Notes: generated by a model not told the origin, from the sequence alone. A DNA stretch of 64,000 nt from Thiobacillus sp. (GCA_030679915.1 JAUXRY010000001.1:1-64000), one strand, 5' to 3'; positions 16,693 through 35,354 are shown, numbered from the stretch's first letter. Numbers and translations are program-made.

Positions 16693-17466
16693 CTAATGCC
16701 GTAGACGTGCGGCGATTTCTTCCACTGACATGCGGGTGGTGTCGATCACGGGCAGGCTGTGTCGCTTGAACAGCCGCTCGGCAGCCGCGAGTTCGGCACG
16801 GCATCGTTCCTGGCTGGCGTACTGGCTGTCGGGATAGCGAACTTGGCGGATGGCCGCCAAGCGCTCCGCTGAGATGGTCAGAGCCCGCAGTCGGGGCAGG
16901 TTGGCTAGCAGAACTTCGGGCAGCTTGGGATGCGCCAGGTCTTCCGGCGTCAGCGGATAGTTGGCAGCACGCAGGCCGTATTGCAGGGCAAGATAAAGCG
17001 CGGTGGGGGTTTTGCCAACTCGGGACACCCCAACCAAAATCAAATCAGCCTGATCAAGCCGCTGCGGTTGCAGGCCATCGTCCAGCGCCAGACTGAAATT
17101 CACCGCGTCCATACGCGATTCGTAGTTGTGGGTCATGCTGTGGGTCTGGCCGCCATGGGGGGTAGCGGCTTGCCCAAGTGCCGATTCCACGGCTGGAACA
17201 ATCAACTCAAACAGGTCGAACAGGGCGACGCCACTTTCTCGCAGGATGGCGCGCAGGGTCGGGTCGGTCACCGACGTGAATGCCAGCGCGTCAGGGGTGG
17301 CGGTGATCCGCGCGGCAGCGGCTTGCGCTTTCTCGGGACTGTCAATGAATGGCAGCACAATCAGGCTAAACTCAAAAGCAGGAAACTGCGACAGCACGCT
17401 TCTTGCCATGGCTTCGACTGTAACGCCGGTGTGATCGGACAGACAGAATGCAATGCGATTTTTCAT
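16693..17466 (-). CDS. ppsR: PEP synthase regulatory protein (bifunctional kinase/pyrophosphorylase)
   Basis: A 257-residue DUF299-family protein that phosphorylates (ADP-dependent) and dephosphorylates (Pi-dependent) a threonine of PEP synthase, switching it off and on. It begins MKNRIAFCLSDHTGVTVEA, matching the family N-terminus, and has the P-loop-like GVSRVGKTPTALYL at about residues 150-163. The longer frame to 17559 would run into ppsA and lacks similarity, so ATG 17466 is preferred. The gene is divergent from ppsA, its target, with only 8 bp between the two start codons. It is followed by a strong terminator. Confidence 0.92.
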   Translation of the reverse strand: MKNRIAFCLSDHTGVTVEAMARSVLSQFPAFEFSLIVLPFIDSPEKAQAAAARITATPDALAFTSVTDPTLRAILRESGVALFDLFELIVPAVESALGQAATPHGGQTHSMTHNYESRMDAVNFSLALDDGLQPQRLDQADLILVGVSRVGKTPTALYLALQYGLRAANYPLTPEDLAHPKLPEVLLANLPRLRALTISAERLAAIRQVRYPDSQYASQERCRAELAAAERLFKRHSLPVIDTTRMSVEEIAARLRH

Positions 17467-17474
17467 GGAGATAA

Positions 17475-19823
17475 ATGATGACGGCTTCGGTTGACTATAT
17501 CGTTCCCCTGGAGGCCCTGTCGATGGCAGACGTGCCGCGTGTGGGCGGCAAGAATGCATCGCTGGGTGAAATGATAGGCAATTTGGCCAGCGTAGGGGTC
17601 AAGGTGCCGGGTGGATTCGCCACGACGGCGCAGGCCTTCTGGGAGTTTCTCGATCACAACGATTTGCGGGCGCGCATCAATAATCGGCTGTCGGCGCTGG
17701 ATGTGGCCGATGTAACGGCGCTGGCGCAGGCAGGTGCCGAAATTCGGACTTGGGTTGAAGCGGCTGTCTTGCCGGCCGCGCTGGAAGCGGGGCTGCGCGA
17801 GGCCTATCTCGCGCTGGGTGACCGGGTCTCGGTCGCGGTGCGCTCGTCGGCCACGGCGGAAGATCTGCCCGACGCCTCGTTTGCCGGGCAGCAGGAAACC
17901 TACCTGCATGTGCAGGGCGAGGAGGCGCTGCTGAATTATGTGCGGAAGGTGTTTGCGTCGCTCTATAACGACCGTGCCATTGCCTATCGCGTTCACCACG
18001 GGTTTGCTCATGCCGATGTGGCCTTGTCCGCAGGCATCCAGCGCATGGTGCGCTCGGATATTGCGAGTGCTGGCGTGTTGTTCACGCTCGATACTGAATC
18101 GGGTTTTCGCGACGTGGTGTTTATTACGGCCGCCTACGGTCTGGGCGAAACCGTGGTGCAGGGTTCGGTCAACCCGGACGAGTTTTATGTGCACAAACCC
18201 ACCTTGGCCCAAGGTTTCCCCGCGGTGGTGCGGCGCGAGCTGGGTGAAAAGGCCACCCGCATGGTGTGGCGCGACGGCGAAACCGTGATCGAGGACACCC
18301 CCGTCGACCTGCAGCGACGTTATTCCCTGAACGATGCCGAAGTGCTGGAGCTGGCGCGCCAGGCGGTGGCGATTGAAGCCCACTACGGCCGTCCGATGGA
18401 CATCGAGTGGGCCAAGGACGGCGAGACCGGCGAACTGTTCATCGTTCAGGCGCGGCCGGAAACGGTGAAGGCGCGGGTCAGTGGCGCGGGCGAGCGCTAC
18501 GTGCTGGAAGCCGCAGGCGAGGTTCGCATCACCGGCCGCGCCATCGGCCAGAAAATTGGCATAGGCGCGGTGCGGCTGATCGCCAGCCCGGCGGAAATGA
18601 ACCGGGTGCAGTCAGGCGACATTCTGGTCACCGACATGACCGACCCCGACTGGGAGCCGGTGATGAAACGCGCGGCAGCCATCGTCACCAATCGCGGCGG
18701 ACGCACCTGCCACGCCGCGATTGTGGCGCGCGAGCTGGGCATTCCTGCCGTGGTGGGCACCGGTGAAGGCACCACGGTGTTGAAAGACGGCGAAGTGGTG
18801 ACGGTGTCGTGCGCCGAGGGCGATACCGGAAACGTGTATGCGGGCAAGCTGAAGTTCTCGGTGGAAGTATTGGAGAGCGAATCACTGCCCGAACCGCCGG
18901 TGAAGCTGATGATGAACGTCGGCAACCCCGAGCGCGCCTTCGAGTTTGCGCAGATTCCCAATCACGGTGTCGGGCTGGCGCGGCTGGAATTCATCATTGC
19001 GCGCATGATCGGCGTGCACCCGCTGGCGCTGCTGGACTATGCCAGCCAGCCGGCCGACGTGCGCGCCGAAATTGATGTGCGTAGCGCAGGCTATGCTGAC
19101 CCGGTGTCGTTCTATGTCGACAAGCTGGCCGAGGGCATGGCCACCCTGGCGGCGGCGTTCTGGCCGAAGCTGGTGATCGTGCGGCTGTCAGACTTCAAGT
19201 CCAACGAATACGCCAACCTAGTCGGCGGTGAGCGCTATGAGCCGAAGGAGGAAAATCCCATGCTGGGGCTGCGCGGCGCTTCGCGTTATGTGTCCGAGCT
19301 GTTCGGGCCGGCGTTCGCGCTGGAGTGCCGCGCGATGAAAAAAGTGCGCGAGACGATGGGCTTCGTCAATGTCGAGGCGATGATCCCGTTTGTTCGTACC
19401 GTGGAAGAATGTGCAGCGGTGGTCGACCTGTTGGCGGCCAACGGCCTGCGTCGCGGCGACAACGGCCTGCGTCTGATCATGATGTGCGAGATTCCGTCCA
19501 ACGTGCTGCTGGCCGACGACTTTCTGCAGTACGTCGACGGCTTTTCCATCGGCAGCAACGACCTGACCCAGCTCACGCTGGGGATAGACCGCGATTCCGG
19601 GCTGGTGGCCGGCGGCTTCGATGAGCGCAATCCGGCGGTGAAAAAATTGCTGTCTGAGGCGATTGCCGCCTGCAAGCGGCAGGGGAAGTACATTGGCATC
19701 TGCGGCCAGGGCCCGAGCGATCACCCCGATCTGGCTGAATGGCTGGTAGAACAGGGAATCGGCTCGATTTCGTTGAATCCGGATACGGTGGTGGCGACCT
19801 GGCAACGCCTGGTGCGTCATTAA
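17475..19823 (+). CDS. ppsA: Phosphoenolpyruvate synthase
   Basis: A 782-residue enzyme converting pyruvate, ATP and water to PEP, AMP and Pi for gluconeogenesis. The N-terminal ATP-grasp domain contains [10 protein letters not shown] and [20 protein letters not shown]. The central swivelling domain carries the phospho-histidine loop [17 protein letters not shown]. The C-terminal PEP/pyruvate TIM barrel has [17 protein letters not shown] and ends [24 protein letters not shown] at 17467-17470 favours the start at 17475 or 17478. Regulation by the divergent ppsR product through the threonine next to the catalytic histidine (T-C-H) is expected. Confidence 0.96.
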   Translation: MMTASVDYIVPLEALSMADVPRVGGKNASLGEMIGNLASVGVKVPGGFATTAQAFWEFLDHNDLRARINNRLSALDVADVTALAQAGAEIRTWVEAAVLPAALEAGLREAYLALGDRVSVAVRSSATAEDLPDASFAGQQETYLHVQGEEALLNYVRKVFASLYNDRAIAYRVHHGFAHADVALSAGIQRMVRSDIASAGVLFTLDTESGFRDVVFITAAYGLGETVVQGSVNPDEFYVHKPTLAQGFPAVVRRELGEKATRMVWRDGETVIEDTPVDLQRRYSLNDAEVLELARQAVAIEAHYGRPMDIEWAKDGETGELFIVQARPETVKARVSGAGERYVLEAAGEVRITGRAIGQKIGIGAVRLIASPAEMNRVQSGDILVTDMTDPDWEPVMKRAAAIVTNRGGRTCHAAIVARELGIPAVVGTGEGTTVLKDGEVVTVSCAEGDTGNVYAGKLKFSVEVLESESLPEPPVKLMMNVGNPERAFEFAQIPNHGVGLARLEFIIARMIGVHPLALLDYASQPADVRAEIDVRSAGYADPVSFYVDKLAEGMATLAAAFWPKLVIVRLSDFKSNEYANLVGGERYEPKEENPMLGLRGASRYVSELFGPAFALECRAMKKVRETMGFVNVEAMIPFVRTVEECAAVVDLLAANGLRRGDNGLRLIMMCEIPSNVLLADDFLQYVDGFSIGSNDLTQLTLGIDRDSGLVAGGFDERNPAVKKLLSEAIAACKRQGKYIGICGQGPSDHPDLAEWLVEQGIGSISLNPDTVVATWQRLVRH

Positions 19824-19850
19824 GCGGGCCTTGTCATCCGGCGCGATGAC

Positions 19851-19868
19851 ATTGAGGCATCGATTTCA

Positions 19869-19881
<13 letters not shown>
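19851..19881 (+). repeat. Direct repeat in the pyrG promoter
   Basis: ATTGAGGCATCGAT (19851-19864) is repeated 17 bp later as ATTGAGACATCGAT (19868-19881), with one mismatch. The second copy contains the pyrG -35 hexamer. It could bind a regulator on one DNA face at about 1.6 helical turns; this is inferred only from position. Confidence 0.7.
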
Positions 19882-27360
<7,479 letters not shown>

Positions 27361-27419
27361 AAACCATGCGGAGCCTTCAATTTTGGCTACTTTTTTAAGA
27401 GAAAAACCAGGGAAGAGAC

Positions 27420-28289
27420 ATGCAAACAGTTAAAAAGGCGGTATTTCCAGTAGCCGGTTTGGGCACCCGCTTTTTGCCGGCAACCAAGGCCAGTCCCAAG
27501 GAAATGCTTCCCATCGTCGACAAGCCGCTGATTCAATATGCGGTTGAGGAAGCCATGGATGCCGGTATTACCGACATCATTTTCATCAGCAGTCGCACCA
27601 AACGTACGGTCGAAGATCACTTCGACAAGGCTTACGAGTTGGAAACCGAATTGGAAGCACGCGGTAAGAAGCGTGTTCTGGAACTGGTGCAGTCGATCCG
27701 TCCGGCTGGCGTCAATTTCATTTACATCCGCCAAGCCGAAGCGCTAGGTCTGGGGCATGCGGTGCTGTGCGCACAACCGGTGGTCGGTAACGAACCCTTT
27801 GCGGTCATCCTTGCCGACGACCTGATCGATGGCACGCCGCCGGTGATGAAGCAGATGGTCGATCAATACGACTTTTATCAGTGTTCGATACTCGGTGTGC
27901 AGGAGGTTGCGCCTGCAGAAACGGCGTCCTACGGCATTGTCGATGCGACGCCCATGGGTGAGCGTGTATCACGCGTCAATGCCATCGTGGAAAAACCCAA
28001 ACCCGAAGAAGCCCCTTCAACGCTGGGTGTGGTGGGGCGCTATATCCTCACGCCACGTATCTTTCACCATATTCAACATCTGAAGCCGGGTGCGGGCGGT
28101 GAACTGCAGCTCACCGATGCCATTGCCGCTTTGCTTATCGAGCAGCAAGTGCTGGCGTATGCATTTGATGGGATTCGCTACGACTGTGGCAGCAAGCTGG
28201 GTTATTTGCAGGCCACTGTGGAATATGCCATGAAGCATCCCGAGGTGAAGGACGAATTTTCACGTTATCTGAAAGCCCGGGTCTGCTGA
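27420..28289 (+). CDS. galU: UTP-glucose-1-phosphate uridylyltransferase
   Basis: A 289-residue nucleotidyltransferase making UDP-glucose for envelope polysaccharides and glycogen-type metabolism. The signature [24 protein letters not shown] with the sugar-phosphate-binding residues is intact, followed by [19 protein letters not shown] and [12 protein letters not shown]. It lies 59 bp after ligA; a run of T residues at the gap (27391-27396) may mark partial termination. Confidence 0.95.
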   Translation: MQTVKKAVFPVAGLGTRFLPATKASPKEMLPIVDKPLIQYAVEEAMDAGITDIIFISSRTKRTVEDHFDKAYELETELEARGKKRVLELVQSIRPAGVNFIYIRQAEALGLGHAVLCAQPVVGNEPFAVILADDLIDGTPPVMKQMVDQYDFYQCSILGVQEVAPAETASYGIVDATPMGERVSRVNAIVEKPKPEEAPSTLGVVGRYILTPRIFHHIQHLKPGAGGELQLTDAIAALLIEQQVLAYAFDGIRYDCGSKLGYLQATVEYAMKHPEVKDEFSRYLKARVC

Positions 28290-28629
28290 AAACCAGCGGT
28301 CTTAGACTGCGTGGAGCGCGCTCGTCAACGTTGACAAATAAGCCGATTCACGCAGCCAAAGATCCAGCTTTTCAACCGAAATTGGTCGACCCATCCAATA
28401 CCCCTGCGACTGATCGCATTCAAGAATACTCAGGGTGTCTCAGGCACCCTGGGTTTCCACGCCTACAGCTGACACCTTGGGACCGGGGTCAATGGTAGAG
28501 CGTACGATCAGGCGCCCTGATCGAGCGGGTCATCAAGAATGGGCAAGAAATGCAGGGAGAGCCAGCTCGCGCAACGCACGGTGCATTCCGTTACGAGCTT
28601 GTTTTCATTGATTCGGCGGGGTGGACGGG
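28290..28629. other. Decayed region between galU and nnrD
   Basis: About 340 bp without an intact gene. The left two thirds hold the remnant of an EAL-domain C-terminus on the minus strand. The rest is open in short frames only. One of these frames (about 28549-28590, minus strand) gives a peptide vaguely like the end of NnrD, suggesting that the nnrD 3' end is also damaged. Confidence 0.6.
28302..28514 (-). pseudogene. EAL-domain C-terminal remnant
   Basis: Translated on the minus strand this piece gives LIVRSTIDPGPKVSAVGVETQ, then an in-frame TGA (28440-28442), then LECDQSQGYWMGRPISVEKLDLWL and a TAA at 28302. These are the last motifs of an EAL phosphodiesterase (normally AEGVETQ and GCDxxQGYxxSRP), with V for E in the AEG motif. 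No upstream catalytic motifs remain in frame, so it is a decayed fragment of a cyclic-di-GMP gene. Confidence 0.75.
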
Positions 28630-30036
28630 TCAGCGATGGCTTCCGTGCAGCCAAACCGCGGCCTCAAGTGCATCGCTTGCAGCCATGCCCTGCCCCAGTA
28701 AGCCGGCCACCATACCGGTAAGGCAGTCTCCCGATCCTGCTTGTGCGAGCCAGGGACCGCCGCTGGTATTGATGGCGTAGCGGCCATCGGGATGCGCAAT
28801 CACAGTGCCGGCACCTTTCAACGCAACTGCCGCTTGAAATTTTTGACTGAGTACGTGGGCAATCTCGATCCGGTTTTCTTGTATGTTGTCCACGGTCAAG
28901 TTGAGCAGCCGCGCCGCTTCACCAGGATGCGGCGTGAGCAGGGTGGGTTGACTGCGCTGGCTCGTTTGATGGGCCAACTCCTGATTGCTGGCTAAAATAT
29001 TGAGCGCGTCGGCATCCAGAACCAGCGGGCAGGGTGCCGCCAGTGCGGTTTTCAATAGCATATGCGCGCGGGTGTTTTGACCCAGCCCAGGGCCAATGGC
29101 CAACGCTTGCATCTGCTGACCCAATAGCGTTTCAGGGGAGGTAAACATCAGTCGGGGCTCACCGTAATCAACCACGATGCGGTCATCCAGCGTTCCCAGC
29201 GTAACGCTGCCCGCACCTTGTTTTAACGCAGCGCGCCCGGCAATCAGGCAGGCGCCGACCATGCCAATGTCCCCGCCGATCAAACCCACATGTCCATACA
29301 GTCCCTTATGGCTGTTTTGGGAACGAGCAGGGAGGCGATGCCAGGGCGCCAAGTGCGTCAGCGCGAATCCTGGCGAGGCGGGCATGGATGACGGATCGAC
29401 GCCTAGTGTGTCCAGATGCAGCGCGCCAGCGTAATCCGGCCCTTCCGCAGTGAGTAGCCCGGGTTTGAGGCCAAGAAAGGTGAGGGTGTGGTCGGCGCGT
29501 AAGGCGCAGCCGCGTATCCGGCCGCTGTCGCTGTCGAGTCCGCTAGGCAGGTCGATGGCGAGTTTGGGGCAGTGCAAATCCTGAGCCTGGGCGATCCAGT
29601 ATGCAGTTTCGCCGGTGATGTCGCGCTGTAGCCCCACGCCGAACAGTCCGTCGATGACCAGGCTGAACGCTTGTGAACGGGGGATCTCGTTCAGGATCGT
29701 GCCGCCACTATCACGCCAGCCAGACCAGGCGCGCGCCGCATCGAGTGGCAAGCGGCCTGGATCAGCCTGACTCACGACGAGCACGCGGAAGCCTTGCTTT
29801 TTGAGGATGCGCGCAGCCACTAATACGTCTCCCCCGTTGTTTCCGGGCCCGGCCAGAATCAACATGGGTGCCCCCGACTCATTGGCCAGTGTGCCCGCCA
29901 GTTCGGCTACGGCAGTCCCCGCTTTCTCCATGAGCGCGCTCTCTGGGTGAGCCTCTGTCCAGGACTGCTCAATGGCCTGGATAGCCGTGGACTTATACAA
30001 CGGAGGCGAGACAAGGTTGCGGAGGTCAACGGTCAT
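28630..30036 (-). CDS. nnrD: Bifunctional NAD(P)H-hydrate epimerase/dehydratase
   Basis: A 468-residue metabolite-repair enzyme. The N-terminal YjeF/NnrE domain (LAGPGNNGGDVLVAARIL; IDLPSGLDSDSG) epimerises damaged NAD(P)HX. The C-terminal ribokinase-like NnrD domain (LTPHPGEAARLL; GSGDCLTGMVAGLLGQG with the catalytic Asp) performs ADP-dependent dehydration. The protein stops soon after AAVWLHG, where homologues usually continue with AAAD-type residues for another 25-40 positions. The downstream DNA is degenerate, so the extreme C-terminus may have been lost by frameshift without touching catalytic residues. Confidence 0.93.
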   Translation of the reverse strand: MTVDLRNLVSPPLYKSTAIQAIEQSWTEAHPESALMEKAGTAVAELAGTLANESGAPMLILAGPGNNGGDVLVAARILKKQGFRVLVVSQADPGRLPLDAARAWSGWRDSGGTILNEIPRSQAFSLVIDGLFGVGLQRDITGETAYWIAQAQDLHCPKLAIDLPSGLDSDSGRIRGCALRADHTLTFLGLKPGLLTAEGPDYAGALHLDTLGVDPSSMPASPGFALTHLAPWHRLPARSQNSHKGLYGHVGLIGGDIGMVGACLIAGRAALKQGAGSVTLGTLDDRIVVDYGEPRLMFTSPETLLGQQMQALAIGPGLGQNTRAHMLLKTALAAPCPLVLDADALNILASNQELAHQTSQRSQPTLLTPHPGEAARLLNLTVDNIQENRIEIAHVLSQKFQAAVALKGAGTVIAHPDGRYAINTSGGPWLAQAGSGDCLTGMVAGLLGQGMAASDALEAAVWLHGSHR

Positions 30037-30221
30037 GCGATGGGGTGCTCCTTGGTCTGTTCACTATAGTCATACTGTATCTGTGGGTGCCCGTTGCGGA
30101 CTTGGGTTCGCGTTGCGCGCGAAATGCTAGAAAGTTTAACCAACTCGGATATCAAGGTGGCATTTAAATGGCCGTTAAGTTTGAACCGGGCATCCGGTTA
30201 CAGACAAGGATAGAGACTGCT

Positions 30222-31028
30222 ATGCATAGACGACAATTCCTGGCCGGCCTGACGCTGTTACCCGCTTTGCCGCTCATGGCGTATGCCGACGATACGGAAC
30301 TGACCATCGGCATCTACCCCGGCACCGGCAAGGCCGATATTTTCATGGATGATTTTCGTGCAGCGGCCATGCCCTTTGCTCAGGCGCTGGCGGCTTCGCT
30401 GGGCGGCGGCCTGGATCCCAAGCTCACCCTGTTCCGCACCATAAAAACCACGTTGAAATCGCTGGAAAAGGGGCGGCTGGACTTGTACTTCGTTCCGCCG
30501 TCGGTCGCTGTTTCGGTGCTGGACAGTGGGTACTCCCCCGTGGCTCGAGTAAAAGACCAGGCTACCGGCATCATGATCCGCCGCAAGGGGGTTCAAATCG
30601 AAACCGTCGCCATGACTGAAAAGGAGTCCTGGCTGGATGTGATGGGCCGCTACACCGTCAAGCGCAACAGTGCGGGCACGATGCCCAGTATCGTCAATTT
30701 CAAGACGCAGGATGCCGTGACCATCGCGCTGGAGCGTAACCATGTGCAGGCGGGTAGCCTGCGCAGCAAGGCTGCCGAGGCGTTACTGGCAAAAGGCGAG
30801 TTTGAAGTTTGGGTGCCGTTGCCCAATACTCCGGATTTCACTCTGATGGCGAGCAACCGGCTTACCGAAATCGAGCAGAACAAGCTGGGTGCTGCAGCCG
30901 TCGCATTGCGACCGGATGCGATCCTGCAACTGCAGAAAACCATACACAGCAAGGTGACGGGGTTTGTCATTGACAAGGAAGCCGACTACAAAATGATCAA
31001 GACCGCGATCAAGGAAGCTGGGTATTGA
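30222..31028 (+). CDS. PhnD-like periplasmic binding protein
   Basis: A 268-residue exported protein of the phosphate/phosphonate-binding (PhnD/SBP) type. The N-terminus HRRQFLAGLTLLPALPLMAYA looks like a twin-arginine-style signal with an AYA cleavage site. The mature part begins ELTIGIYPGTGKADIFMDDF and contains KGRLDLYFVPPSVAVSVLDSGYSP and ARVKDQATG. ATG 30222 is favoured over 30168 because the signal peptide starts there. No permease or ATPase genes are adjacent. Such orphans often serve as sensor partners or bind oxyanions, so the ligand cannot be stated. Confidence 0.72.
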   Translation: MHRRQFLAGLTLLPALPLMAYADDTELTIGIYPGTGKADIFMDDFRAAAMPFAQALAASLGGGLDPKLTLFRTIKTTLKSLEKGRLDLYFVPPSVAVSVLDSGYSPVARVKDQATGIMIRRKGVQIETVAMTEKESWLDVMGRYTVKRNSAGTMPSIVNFKTQDAVTIALERNHVQAGSLRSKAAEALLAKGEFEVWVPLPNTPDFTLMASNRLTEIEQNKLGAAAVALRPDAILQLQKTIHSKVTGFVIDKEADYKMIKTAIKEAGY

Positions 31029-31126
31029 TCCACGCTTGAAGGTGATTGAGGCGCGATGGCTGGCGGCTTGCAAGCTTGTCATGGGGGCCTATATTTAGAT
31101 CGGTGTGTCCTTAATGGGGTGCTTGG

Positions 31127-31345
31127 ATGAATACACGAAATCGCAATCCAGCGGGTGGCCTAGTCGCGCAGTGCAAGGACGAAGCCAGCTGCAAACCGGT
31201 TTCCTGTGATGTCTGTTTGGCAGAAATTCCGGATGATGCGGTCAATGTGATGGACACGCAGGACTATGTGCATCATTTTTGTGGTCTGGCCTGCTTTGAG
31301 ACTTGGCAGAAGCAGGCTGGAACTCGCCAAAAGGACACGCCGTAG
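31127..31345 (+). CDS. Small cysteine-rich protein, DUF3330-like
   Basis: A 72-residue soluble protein. Its core CDVCLAEIPDDAVNVMDTQD followed by YVHHFCGLACFETW matches the pattern of DUF3330 proteins, with paired Cys-x2-Cys and Cys-x3-Cys that probably bind a metal. The ribosome region GGGGTGCTTGG precedes the ATG. Family members often occur near metal-resistance or mobile elements, but none is seen here. Function unknown. Confidence 0.7.
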   Translation: MNTRNRNPAGGLVAQCKDEASCKPVSCDVCLAEIPDDAVNVMDTQDYVHHFCGLACFETWQKQAGTRQKDTP

Positions 31346-31396
31346 GCGTCGGCCAATCGGCTAAAATAGCGTCTTTGCCTGTTTGCAAAGTCGCAC

Positions 31397-34300
31397 ATGT
31401 CTTCCATCGTATCGCTCCCCGGCAGTGCCGCGCTGTCCGCTTTCCGCATTGACAAAATTCGCCAGGAAGCCTTTCGGCTTGGAATAGTACTGGGTGATCT
31501 GACCGCGCGTTACTGGCATTTCCTGGAGCTGGACGCCGAGTTGGATACGGCTGCCAGCCAGCAGCTGGCCAACACGCTGGATTACGGCACCCACACTGAC
31601 CATCCCGCAGAAAATGAAGTGCAACTTGTCGTGACGCCACGGCCGGGTACGATTTCGCCGTGGTCGTCCAAGGCGACCGACATTCTCAAAAACAGTGGCA
31701 TAACGCAATTGCGACGGATTGAGCGCGGCGTGGCGTATCGCTTGTGCGATCCGCAGGGCGTTGTGGTGTCTGGACAGGCGCTGACCGCGCTGTTGCCCCT
31801 ATTACATGACCGTATGACTGAATCGGTCATGGCTTCGCTGGACGATGTGCATGTCCTGTTTCAGCATGTGGCCCCGCGCCAGATGGCTACGGTTGATGTT
31901 CTCGCAGGCGGCCGGGCTGCACTGGAAGTCGCCAATCGCAGTCTCGGACTGGCGCTATCGGGCGACGAACTCGATTATCTGGTCGACAACTTTACCCGCA
32001 TCGGGCGCAACCCCACCGATGTCGAGCTGATGATGTTTGCCCAGGCCAATTCCGAGCACTGCCGCCACAAGATTTTCAACGCCTCGTGGGTGATCGACGG
32101 CGCAACGCAGGCCAAGTCGCTGTTCGGCATGATCCGCGACACCCATGCGGCGCATCCCGCAGGCACGGTGGTGGCCTATTCGGACAATTCCTCGGTCATT
32201 GAGGGCGCGCAAATCGACCGTTTTTACCCGCGTGCCGATGGCGGATACGCCTACAGCAGCGAACTCACGCATGTGCTGATGAAGGTGGAAACGCATAACC
32301 ATCCGACGGCGATTTCACCGTTTCCCGGTGCGGCCACCGGCAGCGGGGGCGAAATACGCGACGAAGGTGCGACCGGAACCGGTTCCAAGCCCAAGGCTGG
32401 CTTGGGCGGGTTTTCGGTGTCGAACCTGAATATTCCCGGCTACACACAGCCTTGGGAAACCGATGCGTATGGCAAGCCTGAGCGCATTGTCACGCCGCTT
32501 GCGATCATGCTCGAAGGCCCGATTGGCGCTGCGGCGTTCAATAACGAATTCGGCCGGCCCAATCTTGCGGGCTATTTCCGTACGTTCGAGGAAACCGTGT
32601 CCGGGCAACGCCGCGGTTACCACAAGCCCATCATGCTGGCGGGCGGTGTCGGCAGTATTCGCGACGATCATGTCGACAAGAAAATGCTGCCGACCGGCAC
32701 GCTTCTGATCCAGCTGGGGGGCCCCGGCATGCTGATCGGCCTCGGCGGGGGGGCGGCGTCCTCGATGGACACCGGTTCCAACGCGGCGGATCTCGACTTT
32801 GATTCGGTGCAGCGCGGCAACCCGGAAATGGAGCGGCGCGCGCAGGAGGTGATTGATCGCTGCTGGCAGCTGGGCAAAGCCAATCCGATTCTGTCGATTC
32901 ATGATGTGGGCGCCGGCGGGTTGTCGAACGCGCTGCCCGAACTGGTGCATGGCGGTGGCCGTGGCGGACGCTTCGAGTTGCGCGCCGCGCCGTCGGAAGA
33001 GTCCGGCATGTCGCCACGCGAAATCTGGTGCAATGAGGCTCAGGAACGTTACGTGCTGGCGATTCCGCCGGATCGCATCGGCGAATTCCGTGCCATCTGC
33101 GAGCGCGAGCGCTGCCCTTTCGCGGTGCTGGGCGAGGCTATCGAAGACAACCAGTTGCAGGTGACGGACAGCCATTTCCAGAATGCGCCGGTGGACATGG
33201 ATCTCGAGGTGTTGCTCGGTAAGCCGCCACGCATGACGCGAGACGTCGTGCATCAGACTACCCTGCCTGCGCCGCTGATCCTGGATGGGATCGATCTGAA
33301 GGATGCAGCCTATCGCGTGCTGGCGATGCCGGGCGTGGCGTCGAAAATGTTCCTGATTTCCATTGGCGACCGGTCGGTCGGCGGTCTCACTGCGCGCGAT
33401 CAATGCGTGGGGCCGTGGCAAATTCCCGTCGCCGACTGTGCCATCACGCTGGCGGGCTACCAGACGACGCAGGGCGAGGTGTTTTCCATCGGCGAGAAAG
33501 CGCCGCTGGCGCTGATCGATGCGCCCGCATCAGGACGCATGGCGATCGTCGAAGCGATTACCAATATGGCGGCGGCGCGCGTCGATGGCCTGACGCAGGT
33601 AAAACTGTCGGCCAACTGGATGGCGCCAGCGGGCCACCCCGGAGAAGATGCGGCGCTGTTCGATACCGTGGCCGCTGTCTCGAATTATTGTCAGGCGCTG
33701 GGTGTTTCCATCCCGGTCGGCAAGGACTCGATGAGCATGAAAACCGTGTGGGATGCCGACGGTGAGAAGAAGTCGGTGACGTCACCGATCTCGTTGGTGA
33801 TTTCGGCGTTTGCCAACACGCCCGATGCAACCGCACACCTCACGCCGCAGCTGCGCACCGATAGGGGCGAGACGGACATTGTTCTGATCGACCTCGGGCT
33901 GGGCAAGAACCGCCTTGGCGCATCGAGTTTTGCACAGGCATACAAACAGGTTGGCGACCGTTGCCCGGATGCGCCGACCGCCACGGCACTGAGTGCGTTC
34001 TTCAACACCGTACAGGCACTGAACGCGGACGGAAAACTGCTGGCCTATCATGATCGTTCCGATGGCGGCTTGTTTGCGGCCTTGTGCGAAATGGCGTTTT
34101 CCGGTCACTGCGGACTGGATCTGGATGTGGATGAATTGTGTCTCGATCTGATTCGCCATGAAGTCGAGGACGAAGGTCTCTCGGAGCCGGAAACCTTGAG
34201 CGAAGCGGGCTATAGCACGCGCATGCTCAACGTGTTGTTCAACGAAGAAGCCGGGGCCGTCCTGCAAATCCGCCGGGCGGACATGCAGGCGGTGATGCAG

Positions 34301-35353
34301 GCCTTTGTCGACGCTGATCTGCGGAGTGAATTTCATGTTGTCGCGCAGCTCAATGCGTTCGACCGGGTGCGGGTATTGCGTAATGACAAGCTGATTCTCG
34401 ACGAGGCACGCACCGATCTGCAACGCAGCTGGGCGCGTACGAGTCATGAAATGGCCAAGCTGCGCGACAATCCGGCGTGTGCCGATCAGGAGTTTGCAAC
34501 GCATGCGGATGCTGCCGATCCGGGGCTGCACTACGCCCTGAGTTTCGATGCGCAGGCCGACATTGCTGCGCCCTTCATTTCCAGCGGCAAGCGCCCCCGG
34601 GTCGCGGTACTGCGCGAGCAAGGCGTCAACGGTCAGGTTGAAATGGCGGCAGCGTTCGATGCTGCGGGTTTTGCAACAGTCGATGTCCATATGAGCGACA
34701 TCTTGTCTGGCCGCGTCACCCTGGGCGACTTTGCTGGCCTGGCGGCGTGCGGCGGCTTCAGCTACGGCGACGTGCTGGGCGCGGGCGGCGGCTGGGCTAA
34801 ATCGATCCTGTTCAACTCGCGCGCGCGCGACCAGTTTGCTGCATTTTTCGATCGTGCCGATACGTTTGCTCTGGGCGTGTGCAACGGCTGCCAGATGATG
34901 AGTCAGCTGCACGACCTGATTCCAGGCGCTGAAGCCTGGCCGCGATTCGAGCGCAACCTGTCGGAGCAGTTCGAGGCGCGTTTTTCTCTGGTTGAAGTCA
35001 TGCCTTCGCCGTCACTTTTCTTTGCGGGCATGGCGGGCTCGGTGATGCCGATTGCGGTATCGCACGGTGAAGGGCGGGTTGCATTTCGTGACGTAACACA
35101 TGCGGGGCAAGCGCTGTCTACCTTGCGCTATGTCGATCACCATGGCGCACCCACCGAAGCCTATCCACAGAACCCGAATGGCTCAGCCGCCGGACTCACC
35201 GGATTTACCACCGCTGCGGGCCGCTTCAGCATTCTGATGCCGCATCCCGAGCGTGTATTCCGTGCCGCGCAATTGTCATGGAAGCCGGAAGGCATGCAGG
35301 GTGCAAGCCCTTGGCTGCGCATGTTCCGCAACGCGCGGCACGCGGTTGGGTGA
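31397..35353 (+). CDS. purL: Phosphoribosylformylglycinamidine synthase
   Basis: A 1318-residue single-chain FGAM synthase of the gammaproteobacterial/eukaryotic type, step four of purine synthesis. It contains an N-terminal PurS-like region, two AIR-synthase-like ATP-binding halves ([52 protein letters not shown]) and a C-terminal glutamine amidotransferase domain (from about 1055) with the Cys nucleophile in GVCNGCQMM (about residue 1161) and the His-Glu pair in PHPERVFR. The length matches E. coli PurL (about 1295). Confidence 0.97.
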   Translation: MSSIVSLPGSAALSAFRIDKIRQEAFRLGIVLGDLTARYWHFLELDAELDTAASQQLANTLDYGTHTDHPAENEVQLVVTPRPGTISPWSSKATDILKNSGITQLRRIERGVAYRLCDPQGVVVSGQALTALLPLLHDRMTESVMASLDDVHVLFQHVAPRQMATVDVLAGGRAALEVANRSLGLALSGDELDYLVDNFTRIGRNPTDVELMMFAQANSEHCRHKIFNASWVIDGATQAKSLFGMIRDTHAAHPAGTVVAYSDNSSVIEGAQIDRFYPRADGGYAYSSELTHVLMKVETHNHPTAISPFPGAATGSGGEIRDEGATGTGSKPKAGLGGFSVSNLNIPGYTQPWETDAYGKPERIVTPLAIMLEGPIGAAAFNNEFGRPNLAGYFRTFEETVSGQRRGYHKPIMLAGGVGSIRDDHVDKKMLPTGTLLIQLGGPGMLIGLGGGAASSMDTGSNAADLDFDSVQRGNPEMERRAQEVIDRCWQLGKANPILSIHDVGAGGLSNALPELVHGGGRGGRFELRAAPSEESGMSPREIWCNEAQERYVLAIPPDRIGEFRAICERERCPFAVLGEAIEDNQLQVTDSHFQNAPVDMDLEVLLGKPPRMTRDVVHQTTLPAPLILDGIDLKDAAYRVLAMPGVASKMFLISIGDRSVGGLTARDQCVGPWQIPVADCAITLAGYQTTQGEVFSIGEKAPLALIDAPASGRMAIVEAITNMAAARVDGLTQVKLSANWMAPAGHPGEDAALFDTVAAVSNYCQALGVSIPVGKDSMSMKTVWDADGEKKSVTSPISLVISAFANTPDATAHLTPQLRTDRGETDIVLIDLGLGKNRLGASSFAQAYKQVGDRCPDAPTATALSAFFNTVQALNADGKLLAYHDRSDGGLFAALCEMAFSGHCGLDLDVDELCLDLIRHEVEDEGLSEPETLSEAGYSTRMLNVLFNEEAGAVLQIRRADMQAVMQAFVDADLRSEFHVVAQLNAFDRVRVLRNDKLILDEARTDLQRSWARTSHEMAKLRDNPACADQEFATHADAADPGLHYALSFDAQADIAAPFISSGKRPRVAVLREQGVNGQVEMAAAFDAAGFATVDVHMSDILSGRVTLGDFAGLAACGGFSYGDVLGAGGGWAKSILFNSRARDQFAAFFDRADTFALGVCNGCQMMSQLHDLIPGAEAWPRFERNLSEQFEARFSLVEVMPSPSLFFAGMAGSVMPIAVSHGEGRVAFRDVTHAGQALSTLRYVDHHGAPTEAYPQNPNGSAAGLTGFTTAAGRFSILMPHPERVFRAAQLSWKPEGMQGASPWLRMFRNARHAVG

Positions 35354-35354
35354 T

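Noticed and set aside
17463-18383. 306-codon frame antisense to ppsA
   Set aside because: It fully overlaps conserved PEP synthase coding sequence and has no domain.
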